This document shows, in pieces, positions 12,401-23,878 of a stretch of 64,000 bases of DNA (positions are counted from its first letter, which is position 1; each line of letters opens with the position of its first letter). Source of the stretch: Apoda limacodes (taxonomy: Eukaryota > Arthropoda > Insecta > Lepidoptera > Limacodidae); NCBI GenBank assembly GCA_946406115.1, contig OX291540.1:11094563-11158562 (forward strand), in the 5' to 3' direction. Below the pieces are notes generated by a model that was not told where the DNA came from, did not search any database, and worked only from the letters and a program-made list of their open reading frames with translations. The translations under genes and the position numbers were made by a program.

Positions 12401-15396
12401 TACAAAACAAAAGGCAAGCCTAAAATAATATGATGATAGAAGCCTTCGTAAAGATACGACTGATTTTACATCAAAATAAATAAATACAAATTTATTTCCT
12501 GATAATATTAATACGGCGTTTGGAACAAATGGAGTAAATTAAGCAAGAACATTAATACCCCACCAAACAATACTATCTACTACTGTCAAACTCACTGTCA
12601 AATTAATGACTGCCAGTATTACTGTAAAAGTACCTAATGTAGTCGCGGTTCAGTCGTTCGGAAAAGATAATAGCCCACAAAATTATGTTTTCAGAGGATT
12701 CGACCTTTATTTTCTGTCTCCTAAAATATATATTTCTTTGTGAAAGTTGAAGAAACAATCTACATTGGCGAGAAGGAAGCAATCTCTTTTATTGATTCTT
12801 CTTGCAGCACGTTTCTTTTTCGAGTATTTGCATTAACTCGAGTTACAAAAAAGGAAATTTGGTTACCTTTGTTGGGTACGACGCTGTGTACGATAAAACC
12901 TTTATTTTCTTTGTTGTTTTAATTTGCCTATATTGTCATTTTCTTTCGTTTTTGTTTATTTGAGGTTATATATACATTTGTTGTCGAAATTATTTATTTA
13001 CAGGTGACGCTTTATATGAAAATAGGTGTCATATTTAGGCGTAGGCAAAGATAAGTTTTGAGTAATTTTATTATTGTTTTCCTTAAAAGATACGATTTGA
13101 AGAGTGCTTCATAAAAACGAATCCCTTACTTATTTTGACACTTTCTAATCAAACACAAAAAAATTTTAAAGACATGTTTTTAGAATAATGAATAGATCTT
13201 GTTAAATAAATAAAGTTCTTGTGTTGTTTTAAATTATATAGGTTAAAAGTTAAAAAGGGTTCTTTATTTTCATATACATGATCTACAATATCAAGTTAGT
13301 AAAAATATTTTTTTAGGATTACGTAAGCCACAGACATGCATAGATAATTCAGCTTGAGGTCATGACAATAGAATTTGCCACTGTTTAATCAGTTAATATA
13401 AAAAAGAAATGGGAAATTCGTTTGTACGTACCACGCTGCGAGGCGCTTCAAATCGTATAGTGTTCATTAATAGTCAATAGCAATATTCCTATACCATTAA
13501 AACTTGCTCTTTTCTGTAATAAAGTACGTATCGATAAAATAATGTTGTGTCTATACAATGTCGATGGAAGTTAGACAAACAAAGTCTGACTGAACATCAA
13601 TAGTTAGTTGATACTGTACATAGAAAAACATACTCGAAAATTCAGAATAATTAACTACAAAATGAAGTCTGGAAATTGATACGTCACAACCCGCATCGTA
13701 AAGTGACACATTCATTAATAAAACGATTTACAAATTAATAGTAATGTGGATGTCTAAAGTAATAAACACGTAATTGTTTGATTACGAATAGGATGCTGAT
13801 GGCTGACACTATGATCATAAAGGACGGCTAATGATGTTTCAATCACTATAAACGTCTGTGATTAATAAATTATCTGAATATTATACATACTGATGCGAAA
13901 CATTTTTTTTTGCATTTTTTATCGGTAATAATAATACATACCAACTTAGTTAGTGAAACTCTTTGTGAAAAAAAAAATAATTACTATTATCTTGAAGTAT
14001 ATAAATATAGGTATTTTTTTATATTTGTCTGTGTCATCAAAACATTTTTGATTTTTACTAAGTCTGGAACGTCATTTCGTGTATACGTCAGAACAAGTTT
14101 CCAGCACAAATTTTTCAAAAGTTGTACAAACGTGTATTGTACTAGTGTAGCATAATATCATCGACAAAACAGGGCAGGAGCTGTTTGAGTGAGGGAGCAA
14201 TTTTCAACTGTCAGCCCCAAGCTCTCACTGAGCAGCATTTGGCAACCAAACTGTAATGGTACAATAAATAGTTTGCAGCCCTCACCCATCTGTCACTTAA
14301 CTAGTAAAATATACAGACGTCATTCAGCAGGCCGCGGTAGAAAATCGCAACTAGGTTGAGAACCCCTGACAAAGCTTAACGCGCAACAACTCTATTAAAA
14401 TTTATATCTAATTGCCAAGGCATTCAGTCGAGTTTTGTTTGTCATAGACATTGAATAAATTTAAATATTTGTTAACTTAAAATGTTACTCATGTTGCCGG
14501 AAATACAGTCCAAATTGAACAGTCTTACATTTGTTTCTTGAATTGCGAGATTTACAGTTTGAAAATGGATTTTAAACTTAGCGGTTTTGAGCACAAAATT
14601 TATTTTACTCTGATTCAACTGTAACTTCGAGGAGGGTTTATTTAACTTTGATGTCGTTCAAAAGACCCCTGATTTGAGATTCTGGTGGATTTCTTTTTGG
14701 ATTAAGGGGTCCATGAATTTAATGATAATGCATCTGAGAGTATTACGAGTGAGATTTTGTCACGCAGCAACTTTTTGATAGGCATTTTTTTTGCTAAGCT
14801 ACCAGTTATGAAGTGGAAAAACTTCTTTAAATAATTAGTTCGAACGTAACCTTACTACCAATACTATCTGTTGTATTTTATTATTTATTTTAATATTAAT
14901 TCCAGAATGACTATATAATTTTTTTAAATAATCTTACAAAAGATAATGTTTTCAGGAAAAGATATGTCTCGTCTAACAAGCGCCGCCATTAAAACTTTTT
15001 TTATTACCTTTTCGTAGAAAGTTTATTTCAGATATCCGAATTATTAAAATATAATATAAGCAACTAGTCAGTATATTATTATTATGTCATATTTCCTCTT
15101 CTTCGTCACTCTTTATTATTTTTCTGTTTCAACCATAATATTCGATGAAACATATTCCAAGCTAAAGATGTTTTATGTTCATAATTTACAAATAGGTTAC
15201 CTTACAACAGTATACTGCTAAGTTGGAAAAGTTTTCCCAAGCTAAATTTTAATATGGTTTACCCTTGCTGTTTGTTTAGGAGCATTACTCTATTTAAACA
15301 TACTCACTACAAATATTTGACTTTTTGTCATTTGGAAATGTAGGTGGGTAAATGTATGTTAATGCTTTCGATTACATTACAACATACCAACTGTAC

Positions 15397-15476
15397 TTTT
15401 TTTTTTTTTTTTTTATACCACTGAGGTGGCAAACAAGCATACGGTCCGGCTAATGGTAAGCGGTCACCGTACATTG
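15397..15476 (-). mobile_element. Jockey-like LINE 3' tail (5'-truncated)
   Basis: An 18-base T-run (the poly-A tail on the minus strand) is followed by 'taccactgaggtggcaaacaag' and 'ggtccggctaatggtaagcggtca'. These match the 3' tails at 17689-17755, 26819-26863, 37517-37590 and 52180-52235. Only the last ~80 bases before poly-A remain. Confidence 0.7.
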
Positions 15477-15844
15477 TGACTTTGTCCTTGTTTTGTTTTG
15501 TTGTACTGGTAGAAGTTACTTATCAATCTGTAGCAATAAATTTTATTTGTAACGTAAGTATATAAACATAAAACTATACTTTTTATAATATTACTAAAAT
15601 ATATTAGTTAATATATCATTAAAACTTATATTATGTATAAACAACATGATTATTTTCATATCTCTGAACAATTCGTTTGTTGTGGTCACACTTTTTACCT
15701 AATAATACTTTAACAATTACAAAAACCAGTCAATACAGACTCGCGTAGGTAAATTTTGAATTTCGACACTATTGAATCAAATATTTTTATGGTTTTTATC
15801 TTTGGATATGATAGGTATATATATATTAAAGATTATTATTGTTA

Positions 15845-16030
15845 CATATTGACGTGACAACGTCTTATAAATTGGTTTGCCGGGTGACACTTCAAGAAAC
15901 TGCGTTACGCTCCGCTCACGTTATGCGCTCACAATGAGAGCGAGTGAGAGGCACGCGCCCGCCTAAGAGCGAGAGAGACAGACATAAAATCATTGTCACG
16001 TAAAACTTTCGCCCGTATACCGACTTTACA
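15845..16030. repeat. GC-rich repeat-like block
   Basis: The block runs from 'tgacgtgacaacgtc' through 'ctgcgttacgctccgctcacg' and 'gagcgagagagacagac' to 'cgcccgtatacc'. Its composition differs sharply from its surroundings. I have an impression of a dispersed lepidopteran repeat, but there is no second copy in the window to prove it. Confidence 0.35.
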
Positions 16031-16408
16031 GGCAACCAGTTTTTATGAATATTTTATGAATAAAAGCAAGATAGAAAACGAGAAGCAGCAAAAATAAAAT
16101 AAAATATTGATCATTTTTGAATACAACCTAAAAACTCAAACATCAAAATTAAAATTGAACAACCTGACGACAGTCCTAGCAACTTAGAAAAAGTGCTCAT
16201 TTTCTGTTTCATGTAGGTACTATTAATAGTGCAACACGTCAGTCTATCAGCATTATAAATATAACAAAAATATAATCTTTGACTTGCAGTTTCTAAAAAA
16301 AACTAGCTATTAAGGATATCCACATTATAATTTGATGTTCAGATTCCATTGTACTATTCTTATGTTCAGATTACTTGTACTCTTTCTCATTTTCAGTTTT
16401 TGTTACAG

Positions 16409-16443
16409 AAAGCTGCATTGCAACTGAGGAGTCAAAAAATGAC
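16409..16443 (+). CDS. Gene A, candidate second coding exon (35 nt)
   Basis: The exon lies between a strong acceptor ('ttttcagtttttgttacag') and a consensus donor (GAC|GTAAGT). With the single G carried over from 6725 it reads ESCIATEESKND, twelve codons with no stop, leaving the next intron in phase 0. The residues follow the predicted signal peptide, so they would start the mature secreted chain, including one cysteine. Short exons of this size occur by chance more easily than long ones; the phase match and both splice sites are the support. A possible terminal exon in matching phase is at 22903-22950, with weaker support. Confidence 0.5.
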
Positions 16444-16562
16444 GTAAGTTGATTTTTTCTCGTTTTGATACTAATACAATACTTGAGCTACGAGTTGCAT
16501 ATGGTCGATGACACTTGTGTTTCGTGCCAAAAATCCTTGCGACACTGTAAAACCCGTAGCAA

Positions 16563-16655
16563 ATTCCAATACGCTTTTTTTTACTGAACCGACTATGCAG
16601 TTGGCTGATGCAGCCATCACTGCTCCACTGGGCTTTTGGGGCGAGACTCTGAAGG
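16563..16655 (+). repeat. GC-rich repeat, copy 2
   Basis: It aligns with 1713-1790 over about 80 bases: T-run, 'actgaacc/t gac', 'atgcagttggctg', 'gcagc.at.actgc', then the shared 'gggcttttggggcgagactctg'. Similarity is lost after 'aaggtctt'. Overlapping open frames on both strands here simply reflect this GC-rich DNA. Confidence 0.55.
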
Positions 16656-18134
16656 TCTTGTCTAGCAAGTGGCCACTCTACTGTCATTCAAGCCACTTAT
16701 AAGGCCTCTAAATTAGCTTAACGTCTACTGTCTAATAACAACAGCCAGGCCGTGGCTCGCTTTAACGTGCATTTTGAAGCAAGTAGAAGCTCAGAAAAAT
16801 GTGCCAATGGAGCGATTATCCATCCAATGACTGACCACACGTAACGTTGCTTAACTTCGCATATCGTTTTCAATAGACGGATATTGCTAAATTACAAACT
16901 CCTTGCCTAGTTTAACAGTATCAATGTTGATTTAAGAAACGGTTCTCTACCTACATTGACATAGCAAATAGCCATTGGTACATAGCGGTTCACTCACTGT
17001 AAAGACAGAAATCGCAGAAATACTCTGTGAATCTAATTTTAATGTATAATGTATGTAAATCAGATTCACACCTTGAATGCTACGTGTATAACCGCCATGT
17101 TTGTTGCACGTGAAAGTTTCAGAGATAAACCAGCCGCAGACTAACCAAATGTGAGTTCATATAAAAGCATGCATTACGGTAATTACGGAATTACATTAGA
17201 TGTTCGTCCAATTTCTTTCATAGGATATACATGTATGATGTTTAAGTACCTATGTTATGTATATAGGTTGCAGCTTTATCTTTGCTAAAGTTAGTTATGA
17301 ATTTTTTAATGCTTACTTGGTCCCCGGAGTTATAGTAAGGGGGTCGGATTCCGTGCCAAAATGACAATAAGGACTTACGGTGCAACTTCGGTGTCTGCCA
17401 TCACAGCTATTTTTATCAGAAACTACAATAATCGCTGTCTTTACACTTTTGGTACAGTTCTAAAACTTGCATGTTCACATTTATTCGTTAAAACCGTAAA
17501 AAAATATTCTACAACAGAAGCGTCCATATACTTTCATGACGCTTGGGTTGTGGAATGAGCTCCCTGCCAAGGTTTTCTCCAAGGACTACAGTATGGGGTT
17601 CTTCAAGATAGAAGTTATTAGATTTCTGAAGGGTCGGCAACGCGCGAGTGATACCCCTGCTGTTGCAAGTGTCCATAGGCTACGATGACCGCTTACCATC
17701 AGGCAGGCCGTAAGCTTGTTTGCCACCTTACTGGTATAAAAAAATAAAAATAAATAAGAAGCATTGCCTTAGATTGCCCAATGAACATTTAGTTTATTTT
17801 ACCACAATCAAAGATTAAATTTATATTAAATTTCATCACCATCATATTACCCTATGATAATCCATTGTTAACTTTATACACTAATATATACGTACATATA
17901 TAGTTACACAATACATTAAAATACTTTGACATACTAATTTTTGCTTGGGTCAACGAATAAATATTGTTTCATCTATAAAATTAACACTAGCTGACGTTAT
18001 AAGCCCTTATAGTGGATGTTCTTCAGAGCTCTCTTGCAGAAAGTTATAGCAAAATTTGCTGAACCAAACCTAAAAAAGGCACTATTCATTCGCATTGCAA
18101 CGGGATGACATGATTTTTGGGGTATATGGAAACT
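16656..18134. other. Gene-free stretch outside the LINE remnant
   Basis: Between the repeat at 16.6 kb and the minus frame at 18.1 kb I find no supported exon. A 28-nt segment at 17131-17158 has good splice sites but stops at once in gene A's phase. Confidence 0.35.
17530..17755 (+). mobile_element. Jockey-like LINE, C-terminal coding remnant and 3' tail
   Basis: Positions 17542-17688 keep an intact frame, LGLWNELPAKVF.. to ..ASVHRLR and TGA. This is the C-terminal tail that follows the reverse transcriptase of insect Jockey-type elements (the 'LWNELP..VFP' motif). The 3' UTR ('gaccgcttaccatcaggcaggccgtaagcttgtttgccacc') and an A-rich end near 17740-17755 follow. The copy is 5'-truncated and related to those at 26819-26976 and 52018-52235. 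Confidence 0.75.
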
Positions 18135-18398
18135 CTAAGTTAGCTGGAAAGACTCAAAAGGATGGAACACACTTTTGTTGCCGATACAGACCATTCCCAT
18201 GGGAAAAAATATTCTGTCTTCGTTGTAACGGTGTATACAATTGATCTGATTTTGGCACTGAGATACTAGATAACTAGTGGAACAGAAAAGGACAAAACAA
18301 CTATAATTGCGATCGAGAGTGCCCACAGCAATAGGTGAAACAGCAGCAAACACACAAGCAAATTTGAAGGTACACACTCGAAAGTAAACTGATATTTA
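18135..18398 (-). pseudogene. Cysteine-rich minus-strand frame, faintly Kazal-like
   Basis: An open frame of about 88 codons reads from an AG at 18399 (after 'aataaatatcag') down to TAG at 18135. It has eight cysteines, and segments such as VSPIAVGTLDRNYS and PMGMVCIGNKSVFHPFESF recall the P-[VI]-C-x-x-[NDG]-x-x-x-[YF] core of Kazal-type protease inhibitor domains. The cysteine expected after the first PI is alanine, the acceptor has a poor pyrimidine tract and no signal exon is seen upstream. I read it as a possible degraded exon of a secreted inhibitor; a chance frame is quite possible. Confidence 0.25.
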
Positions 18399-19333
18399 TT
18401 ACGAGTATCTAACATTAAAAATGATCAGATAGAGTGAGACCGCAGGTTTTTAGCCCGAAAAGGATTTTCTTGTCTGGCTTATGCACTTTATAGGATTATG
18501 GGCCTCTTAGGAGTGTTTAACAGCAAAATATGCATTACTTACTTCTTTTACACCTTAAATTTTTTTTATTATAGCTCCAGTAAAAAACATGTTTATTCAA
18601 AAACTATTGTATATTTAATTGCAAAAAATTCGAGTATACTCCTATTTCGGCCAAAATAATAATTTTTAACTTATATGTAACAAAATTGTATCCCTTCAGA
18701 GTCGAGAGAGAGATATCCATAGATTTTACCTTCGTTTAGGAATAATAATTAGTTATTTTTTTGATTAAAATTATATAGCTAAACGTGTCGAGAGCTATAA
18801 GATACGTAATCAATATAAAAATCAGTCAAATAAAATGTATTTTTTTATAATATTATGTTGCCAAAACAAACAAACTGTAGATTTCAATTGCAAAAACTCC
18901 TAAATCTTTTGCAACCGTGTCTCCTTAAAACGCCACTCCCATTTATTTGCGTTTGACTAAAATAAAAGTTCACGAAACCCCATATTTTAGCTTGGTTTCT
19001 GCTCTCCTAAAAAATGCACATACATTTAAATACATCTAATCTGAATACTGCACTTTAGAGAGAAGAGTACACACAGCATCCATATCTTCTAGTGCTCGAT
19101 ATCTTTGGCAGTATTTTAACGATAAAGAAGCTTTCAAACTTACTAACGTTTAAGTTAAAAAAATATAAAAATGTCTTTGGGTATTTCACTTGTGTATTTA
19201 CGCTTGAGCGTGCTCGTCTGGTTCTCATGCAGAAACAACAAGGCAAAACCTCTAGGCTCTTATATAAGTTCTTTGTTTTGGCTAATTTTATTAAAAAAAA
19301 ACACAAACGCTGTAGATGCTAACTTCTTGTGGA

Positions 19334-19477
19334 GTGTGGTGGACGGACGACCTGGTTAGAGCCGCACGACGCCTATGGGTGCGTGCGGCTTCGGACCGGC
19401 CGTGGTGGAGTCATTTGGAGGAGGCCTACGTTCAGCAGTGGTCGTCTTCCGGCCGATACGACGACGACTTCTTGTAG
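19334..19477 (+). mobile_element. RTE-like LINE, C-terminal coding remnant
   Basis: An open frame reads WWTDDLVRAARRLW.. and ..SHLEEAYVQQWSS.., ending at TAG. The pattern R/W-W-x-D-D-[LI] ... [RK]D/SDR..W..L.EAYVQQW is the conserved extreme C-terminus of lepidopteran RTE-like ORF2 proteins. The GC-rich block has sharp edges against AT-rich flanks, and the rest of the element is missing. Frames in other registers here are shadows. Confidence 0.65.
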
Positions 19478-19715
19478 AGAAAGACAAAGCCCAAACACTG
19501 AGAAAATTTAAATAAGCACTTCAAAAATAAATACACGTATAACGATATCTGTATAATTTAAGCTAGTAATTTCTAATACAATTTACTGTATCAAAAACTA
19601 GACTATTCAAATATTGTTAATCATCATTCATCAAGAACTAGAAAAAGGAGTATAATGTTCTGTCTCTAGACTTTCATTCTACCATTTACAACTTAAAAGC
19701 TTCTATATAGTGATT

Positions 19716-20070
19716 TAAGTCCCTACCCATCCAGTCAGAAGCTGGCAAGTGCTTCTCTTTTACTATTCTGCCCTAGGTCTTTACTTTACCACATATTACT
19801 GAAAAGCTGGTAATTTATGACATATGGGACATACGAATAAAACCACCTAAGTCCAGATCCACTGTGTAAGAAGCAGTGGTGGGGCGATAGGTTCACCCTC
19901 TGTCACAGAGGCTTTCCCCATCATAATGTCGATACACATCTAGCCACTGGTTATTTTTTTCTGGAGATAAAATCCGTAAAGATGTCCATACATACGTTTT
20001 ATCGGAAATATAGCTAAAGCCACCTTAAACCAGATACACTGTTTTAGAAGCTGTGTTGTGGCTAGGATTT
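19716..20070 (+). repeat. Dispersed repeat 'gcgataggttcaccc', copy 1
   Basis: It aligns collinearly with 23500-23785: 'cagtcagaagctggcaagt', 'ctggtaattta.gaca', 'gtggtggggcgataggttc', 'agccactggttat', 'ataaaatccgtaaagatg'. A partial repeat of the middle module ('agccaccttaaaccagata') occurs at 20018-20065, so the locus is a composite of one and a half units. Short related pieces appear near 11310 (antisense) and 43270. The structure suggests a SINE or another non-autonomous element. Confidence 0.6.
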
Positions 20071-22194
20071 GCAAGACGTAGTTATTAAAAATAGGCTAGA
20101 CAGCCTATTATAGTGTGTATTTAATCACTAGTTACATACCCCTTCATGGCATTGAAATCAATAGACTTTATACGACTTACATTCATGGGATAACAAGATT
20201 CAGTTACCTAATTAATTGTCTGCTAATTAATATTGGTTATTGTTCTAAGATTATGTTGAACAAGCCTTTTGCTGTGGCGTTCTAGGTAACTGAATCTGTT
20301 GCTGTTGACGCTTAATAAGTATCTCGTTAGTATTTTCTGTCTGTGTATATTAGATGAAAATAGCTTTTTGTTTTTTGATTATTATTTTGAAATTTGAGTT
20401 GATATAAATTCTGAATTAGATTATAAGATTGTATTCTATTGTAGGTACATACCTATATTTATATACAAGTACTTACTTGTAATTCGTTTTTATGTTATGA
20501 GTGAGTAATGAATTTCTTATTCGATATGCAAATTTTAACTCAGATGAATGTATATACAGTTAGTGTGTACCTATAGAATTAATTAATTACCTTATATAAT
20601 CTTATTAGAATTAATTTTGAGCAGATAATAAATGAATGAAAAACAATTTAGGCGTTATATTGTTTACAAATAAATTTCATCGAAAACGCAACCATTCTAG
20701 ATGTAATAAGACTAGTTTAAAAGTCAATGTTTTAGTCAAAGATATCAAAACACAATACTTTCTTCTTTTACTTTCAAATTTACGAATTTTACAAACCATA
20801 TATTAATAAAAAACCCTTTCCAATGAAGTTAACTCGACTCAACTGCATCGGTATGAGACGATAATTACAAAACTAGACTATTTTACTGATATTAATAATT
20901 CAAGAGCAACCGCACGTCAGCCCTAATGAATTTATCGTTGTATCATTGACTCAATCTGCCCCGTTAAAGCGGACATTTTGTGGATTGTTGTTTATTGGGT
21001 ATTATGGTTACCAATGACTCGTATATTAATATTCAAATAACTAAAATAGTTGGGTCTTTTCGCGTGAATGTGAACTGTGTGGTTGTGTTTTTGCTTCTAA
21101 CATTTAAACATAATGTCTAATAGTTTTTGACGAAAAATTCTAGTAGCATTTACGAAAACCCATCGAGAATTATACATGAAAGTTTTATTATAGAGGATGA
21201 ATTGCGAACAGTGAACAAGAAACGAATATCAGCATCGTTTGCATTAGCAAGAAAATAAACGCCATTTTATGGTAACTTGCCAGATTTAGAAAAAAACTAA
21301 AATACTTGACATTTGTAAATAACTTGAACATTGATTTTCGAAGAAGTCATCAAATGAAAAAGGAACTAAAATAGTCATCGATTATATCAGTGTAATTATT
21401 AGTAAAAGTACTATAAATTAAGTATGTTTGTTACCTCTTATGACATTTTATTATCATTTAAGCTAAAATATGACACAGCTTAGGTTTCCAGAAAAACTAA
21501 TAGCAATGAAGTAGCAACTTTTCCTTTTTATCTCGGTCCGTCATGGTTTCTGAAAAACAGTTATAAGCCATTTGCGCCTGAATTACACAGTTTTTTAATT
21601 TAATAGGCCCATTACCGTATATAATATATACAGTATACGATAGTGAAACATAGACGATACGAGCATTACAAGACTTACACTTGACACTTTCGCATCAATG
21701 CTTTTATTTAAGTTCTATTCATCGTTAAACCTTATCTTACCATTTTCGATTATTGTGACTACACGACTGCACTAATCGTGTGGTATACATTCTCTCATTC
21801 TCTTTTTTGTTTCACTACCTTGCTCTCCTTCACAACCTTGCGTTCCGTATCAGTTTCATTCCTTTTAAAACCATAAATTCCATCTTACTCGTTTATATTT
21901 ACGTTCATGCTTTTTCAGTGATTCATACATATTCGTTACCATTTTTACCTCCTCTCCTGATCAATGGTATAGATGAGGCACTTCATAATGAACTTATTTC
22001 TTCTTATAAACCACTTTGTTTCGACCTTTTTTCTGATGTCATTTACTGATATACATAATAAAAAAATAATTCGGTAGCAAATGTTGCACGAGAAATTTCT
22101 CTTTAGAATATTTATTTTATATTTGATAATTTATACATGAAGATTATTATTGCGTCCGCTGTACCGTTTTTGCTCACATTCTTTTCAGATCTAA
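20071..22194. other. Gene-free AT-rich stretch
   Basis: No exon or RNA gene is supported. A GC-balanced section at 20820-21010 could be regulatory, but nothing specific is visible. The 89-codon frame at 21780-22049 is made of pyrimidine-rich DNA and has no splice or start support. Confidence 0.35.
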
Positions 22195-22405
22195 GTTATG
22201 ATGTGGCGTATCGATTGATACAGTCATAAGAGACATTTGGGCCATTGGTTCTTGAGATATTGAGGAGCAAAAAGTTAACCTACATACATACACACACCCA
22301 CACACACAAACACAGACATCGCTCTAAAAATGATAGCAAACGATTCTCCAGGTCTTAAAACGTAAAGAAAACGCAAATTTAGCAATTTTAGTTTTCGGAC
22401 CTATT
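22195..22405. repeat. Dispersed repeat with CA-rich centre
   Basis: The stretch contains 'attggttcttgagatatt', a (CA)-rich tract at 22284-22318 and 'atcgctctaaaaatgatagc', then 'ctccaggtcttaaaacgtaaag'. I associate this order with a common lepidopteran dispersed repeat. No second copy is in the window. Confidence 0.4.
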
Positions 22406-23499
22406 ATAATAACATATATTTTATTCGTTTGTTTTTTATTGCTAAAAATCAGTTTTTTTTTAAAGACCCAAAAAATATTCTCAATATAAGTTCCTCGTGC
22501 GGTTCTTGCTACCGAACTATTTTTAAAACTATTTTATTACGGTTAGTAGTAGTAATGCATTTCCTAAGCCCGCAAAGTTTTCAGAAAGTAATATACATAA
22601 CCGTGCCGTACCTTGCATCGTACCTAGACCCTAAGTGAAACCATAATTATTTTTGGTTTAAGTAACGAAAAGAGGTAACTATTGCAAATTAATTATTAGT
22701 TCGAAATTTATATTAGGATATCTAGTTAGTTGATGTAAGTGAACCTACAGTTATATGTAACTAGATTGATGAAGGTTTTATAACGAGTATTTAAATTATC
22801 ATCAGTCTCATTCTGTCAACGGGGCTGCGCAATAATTTCGACCTTTTACGAAATTAAATTTAAATTGATATTTTGTTCTGTTCTGTGGGTTGTTTTGCAC
22901 AGGCGTCTAGAAAGTTCGATTTCATGAAATGGAACTTTTTATTGAAGTGATAGTATAAAGAAAAAAATGCTTGTTATTTATATATTTCAGTTCATGGTTA
23001 AGTCCCCATTTTACATGAAGTTACTCGGTCGTTAAATTTAATTGTTTTTTTATAATTTTAAATTTCTTACCAAACTGTGGTTTATATATTTTACCTTATT
23101 TCTGTTTACCGACATAACAATTAACTCGTATGTGACTAGAATTCTCAGCAGTAATAAGAGATAAAACCTTTTTTTTCTTGGACCGCAATATTAACCTATA
23201 CCATTTTTGTACGTATAAGCAAAGCTTAATTATGAGCTTTAATAGTATGTTTGACTTGCGATCTTAATCCTACAGAATATTCGAGTCAGGAGTTTCTGGC
23301 CACTGTTCTTAACATGAAAGAGTCATCAATTATTGTTCTTGATATTAATGTATTAATATCATAAGATTCTCACCTATTTAAAGTGTTGGTAGTCATAATT
23401 AAGATCTTGGAAATATAACATAAATAATATATTATAACTAAATATATTCTAAAAATATAAAAAAGTAACTTTAGTTTAAGACAATATTTAGTATATTAA

Positions 23500-23785
23500 T
23501 GTCTGACCTACTTCTTATAGTCAGTCAGGAACTGGCAAGTATATTATCTTGTGCTAGGTTTTTAATTCTGCCGCTTTTTACTATCAGCTGATAATTGACG
23601 ACATACTCGTATATAAAGCCATCTTAATGCAGACATACTGCTTCAGAAGCCGTAGCGATAGGTTCTCCCTGTCATGCAGGACTAACGTGGGTGGTAGACT
23701 GTCTTCCACATTATGAGGTTGATGTGTACCCAGCCACTGATAACTCTCTTCTGCGGATAAAAACCTTAAAGATATAATATTAAAA
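23500..23785 (+). repeat. Dispersed repeat 'gcgataggttc', copy 2
   Basis: A diverged partner of 19716-20070 with the same block order: 'cagtcaggaactggcaagt', 'ctgataattgacgaca', 'aagccatcttaa..cagacata', 'gtagcgataggttc', 'agccactgataac', 'cttaaagatataa'. It carries an extra 'ctaacgtgggtggtagactg' segment. It ends directly against the TA microsatellite. Confidence 0.6.
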
Positions 23786-23805
23786 TCAGCAAATACAAAA
23801 ACATA

Positions 23806-23809
<4 letters not shown>

Positions 23810-23873
<64 letters not shown>
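23810..23873. repeat. (TA)n microsatellite
   Basis: An uninterrupted run of about 31 TA units. Alternating isoleucine/tyrosine frames across it are not genes. It lies directly downstream of the repeat at 23500-23785. Confidence 0.98.

Positions 23874-23878
<5 letters not shown>

Larger units (their letters stand above)
6726..16408 (+). other. Probable 9.7-kb first intron of gene A
   Basis: It starts GTATGT and ends with a pyrimidine-rich acceptor at 16408. Inside I see a near-perfect hairpin (7431-7628), a CpG-containing island (8490-8720), an unexplained 101-codon minus frame (9106-9411), an antisense patch resembling a common repeat (about 11285-11345), a LINE tail (15397-15476) and a GC-rich repeat-like block (15845-16030). 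The stretches between are AT-rich with nothing I can name. Confidence 0.45.

Noticed and set aside
17131..17158. 28-nt segment with 'gtttcag' acceptor and GTGAGT donor
   Set aside because: In the phase required by gene A's second exon it stops after one codon, and nothing else joins to it.
17542..17688. Intact C-terminal frame as a possible host gene exon
   Set aside because: The same sequence recurs at 26.8 and 52.1 kb with a shared 3' tail and A-rich end, so it is a LINE remnant.
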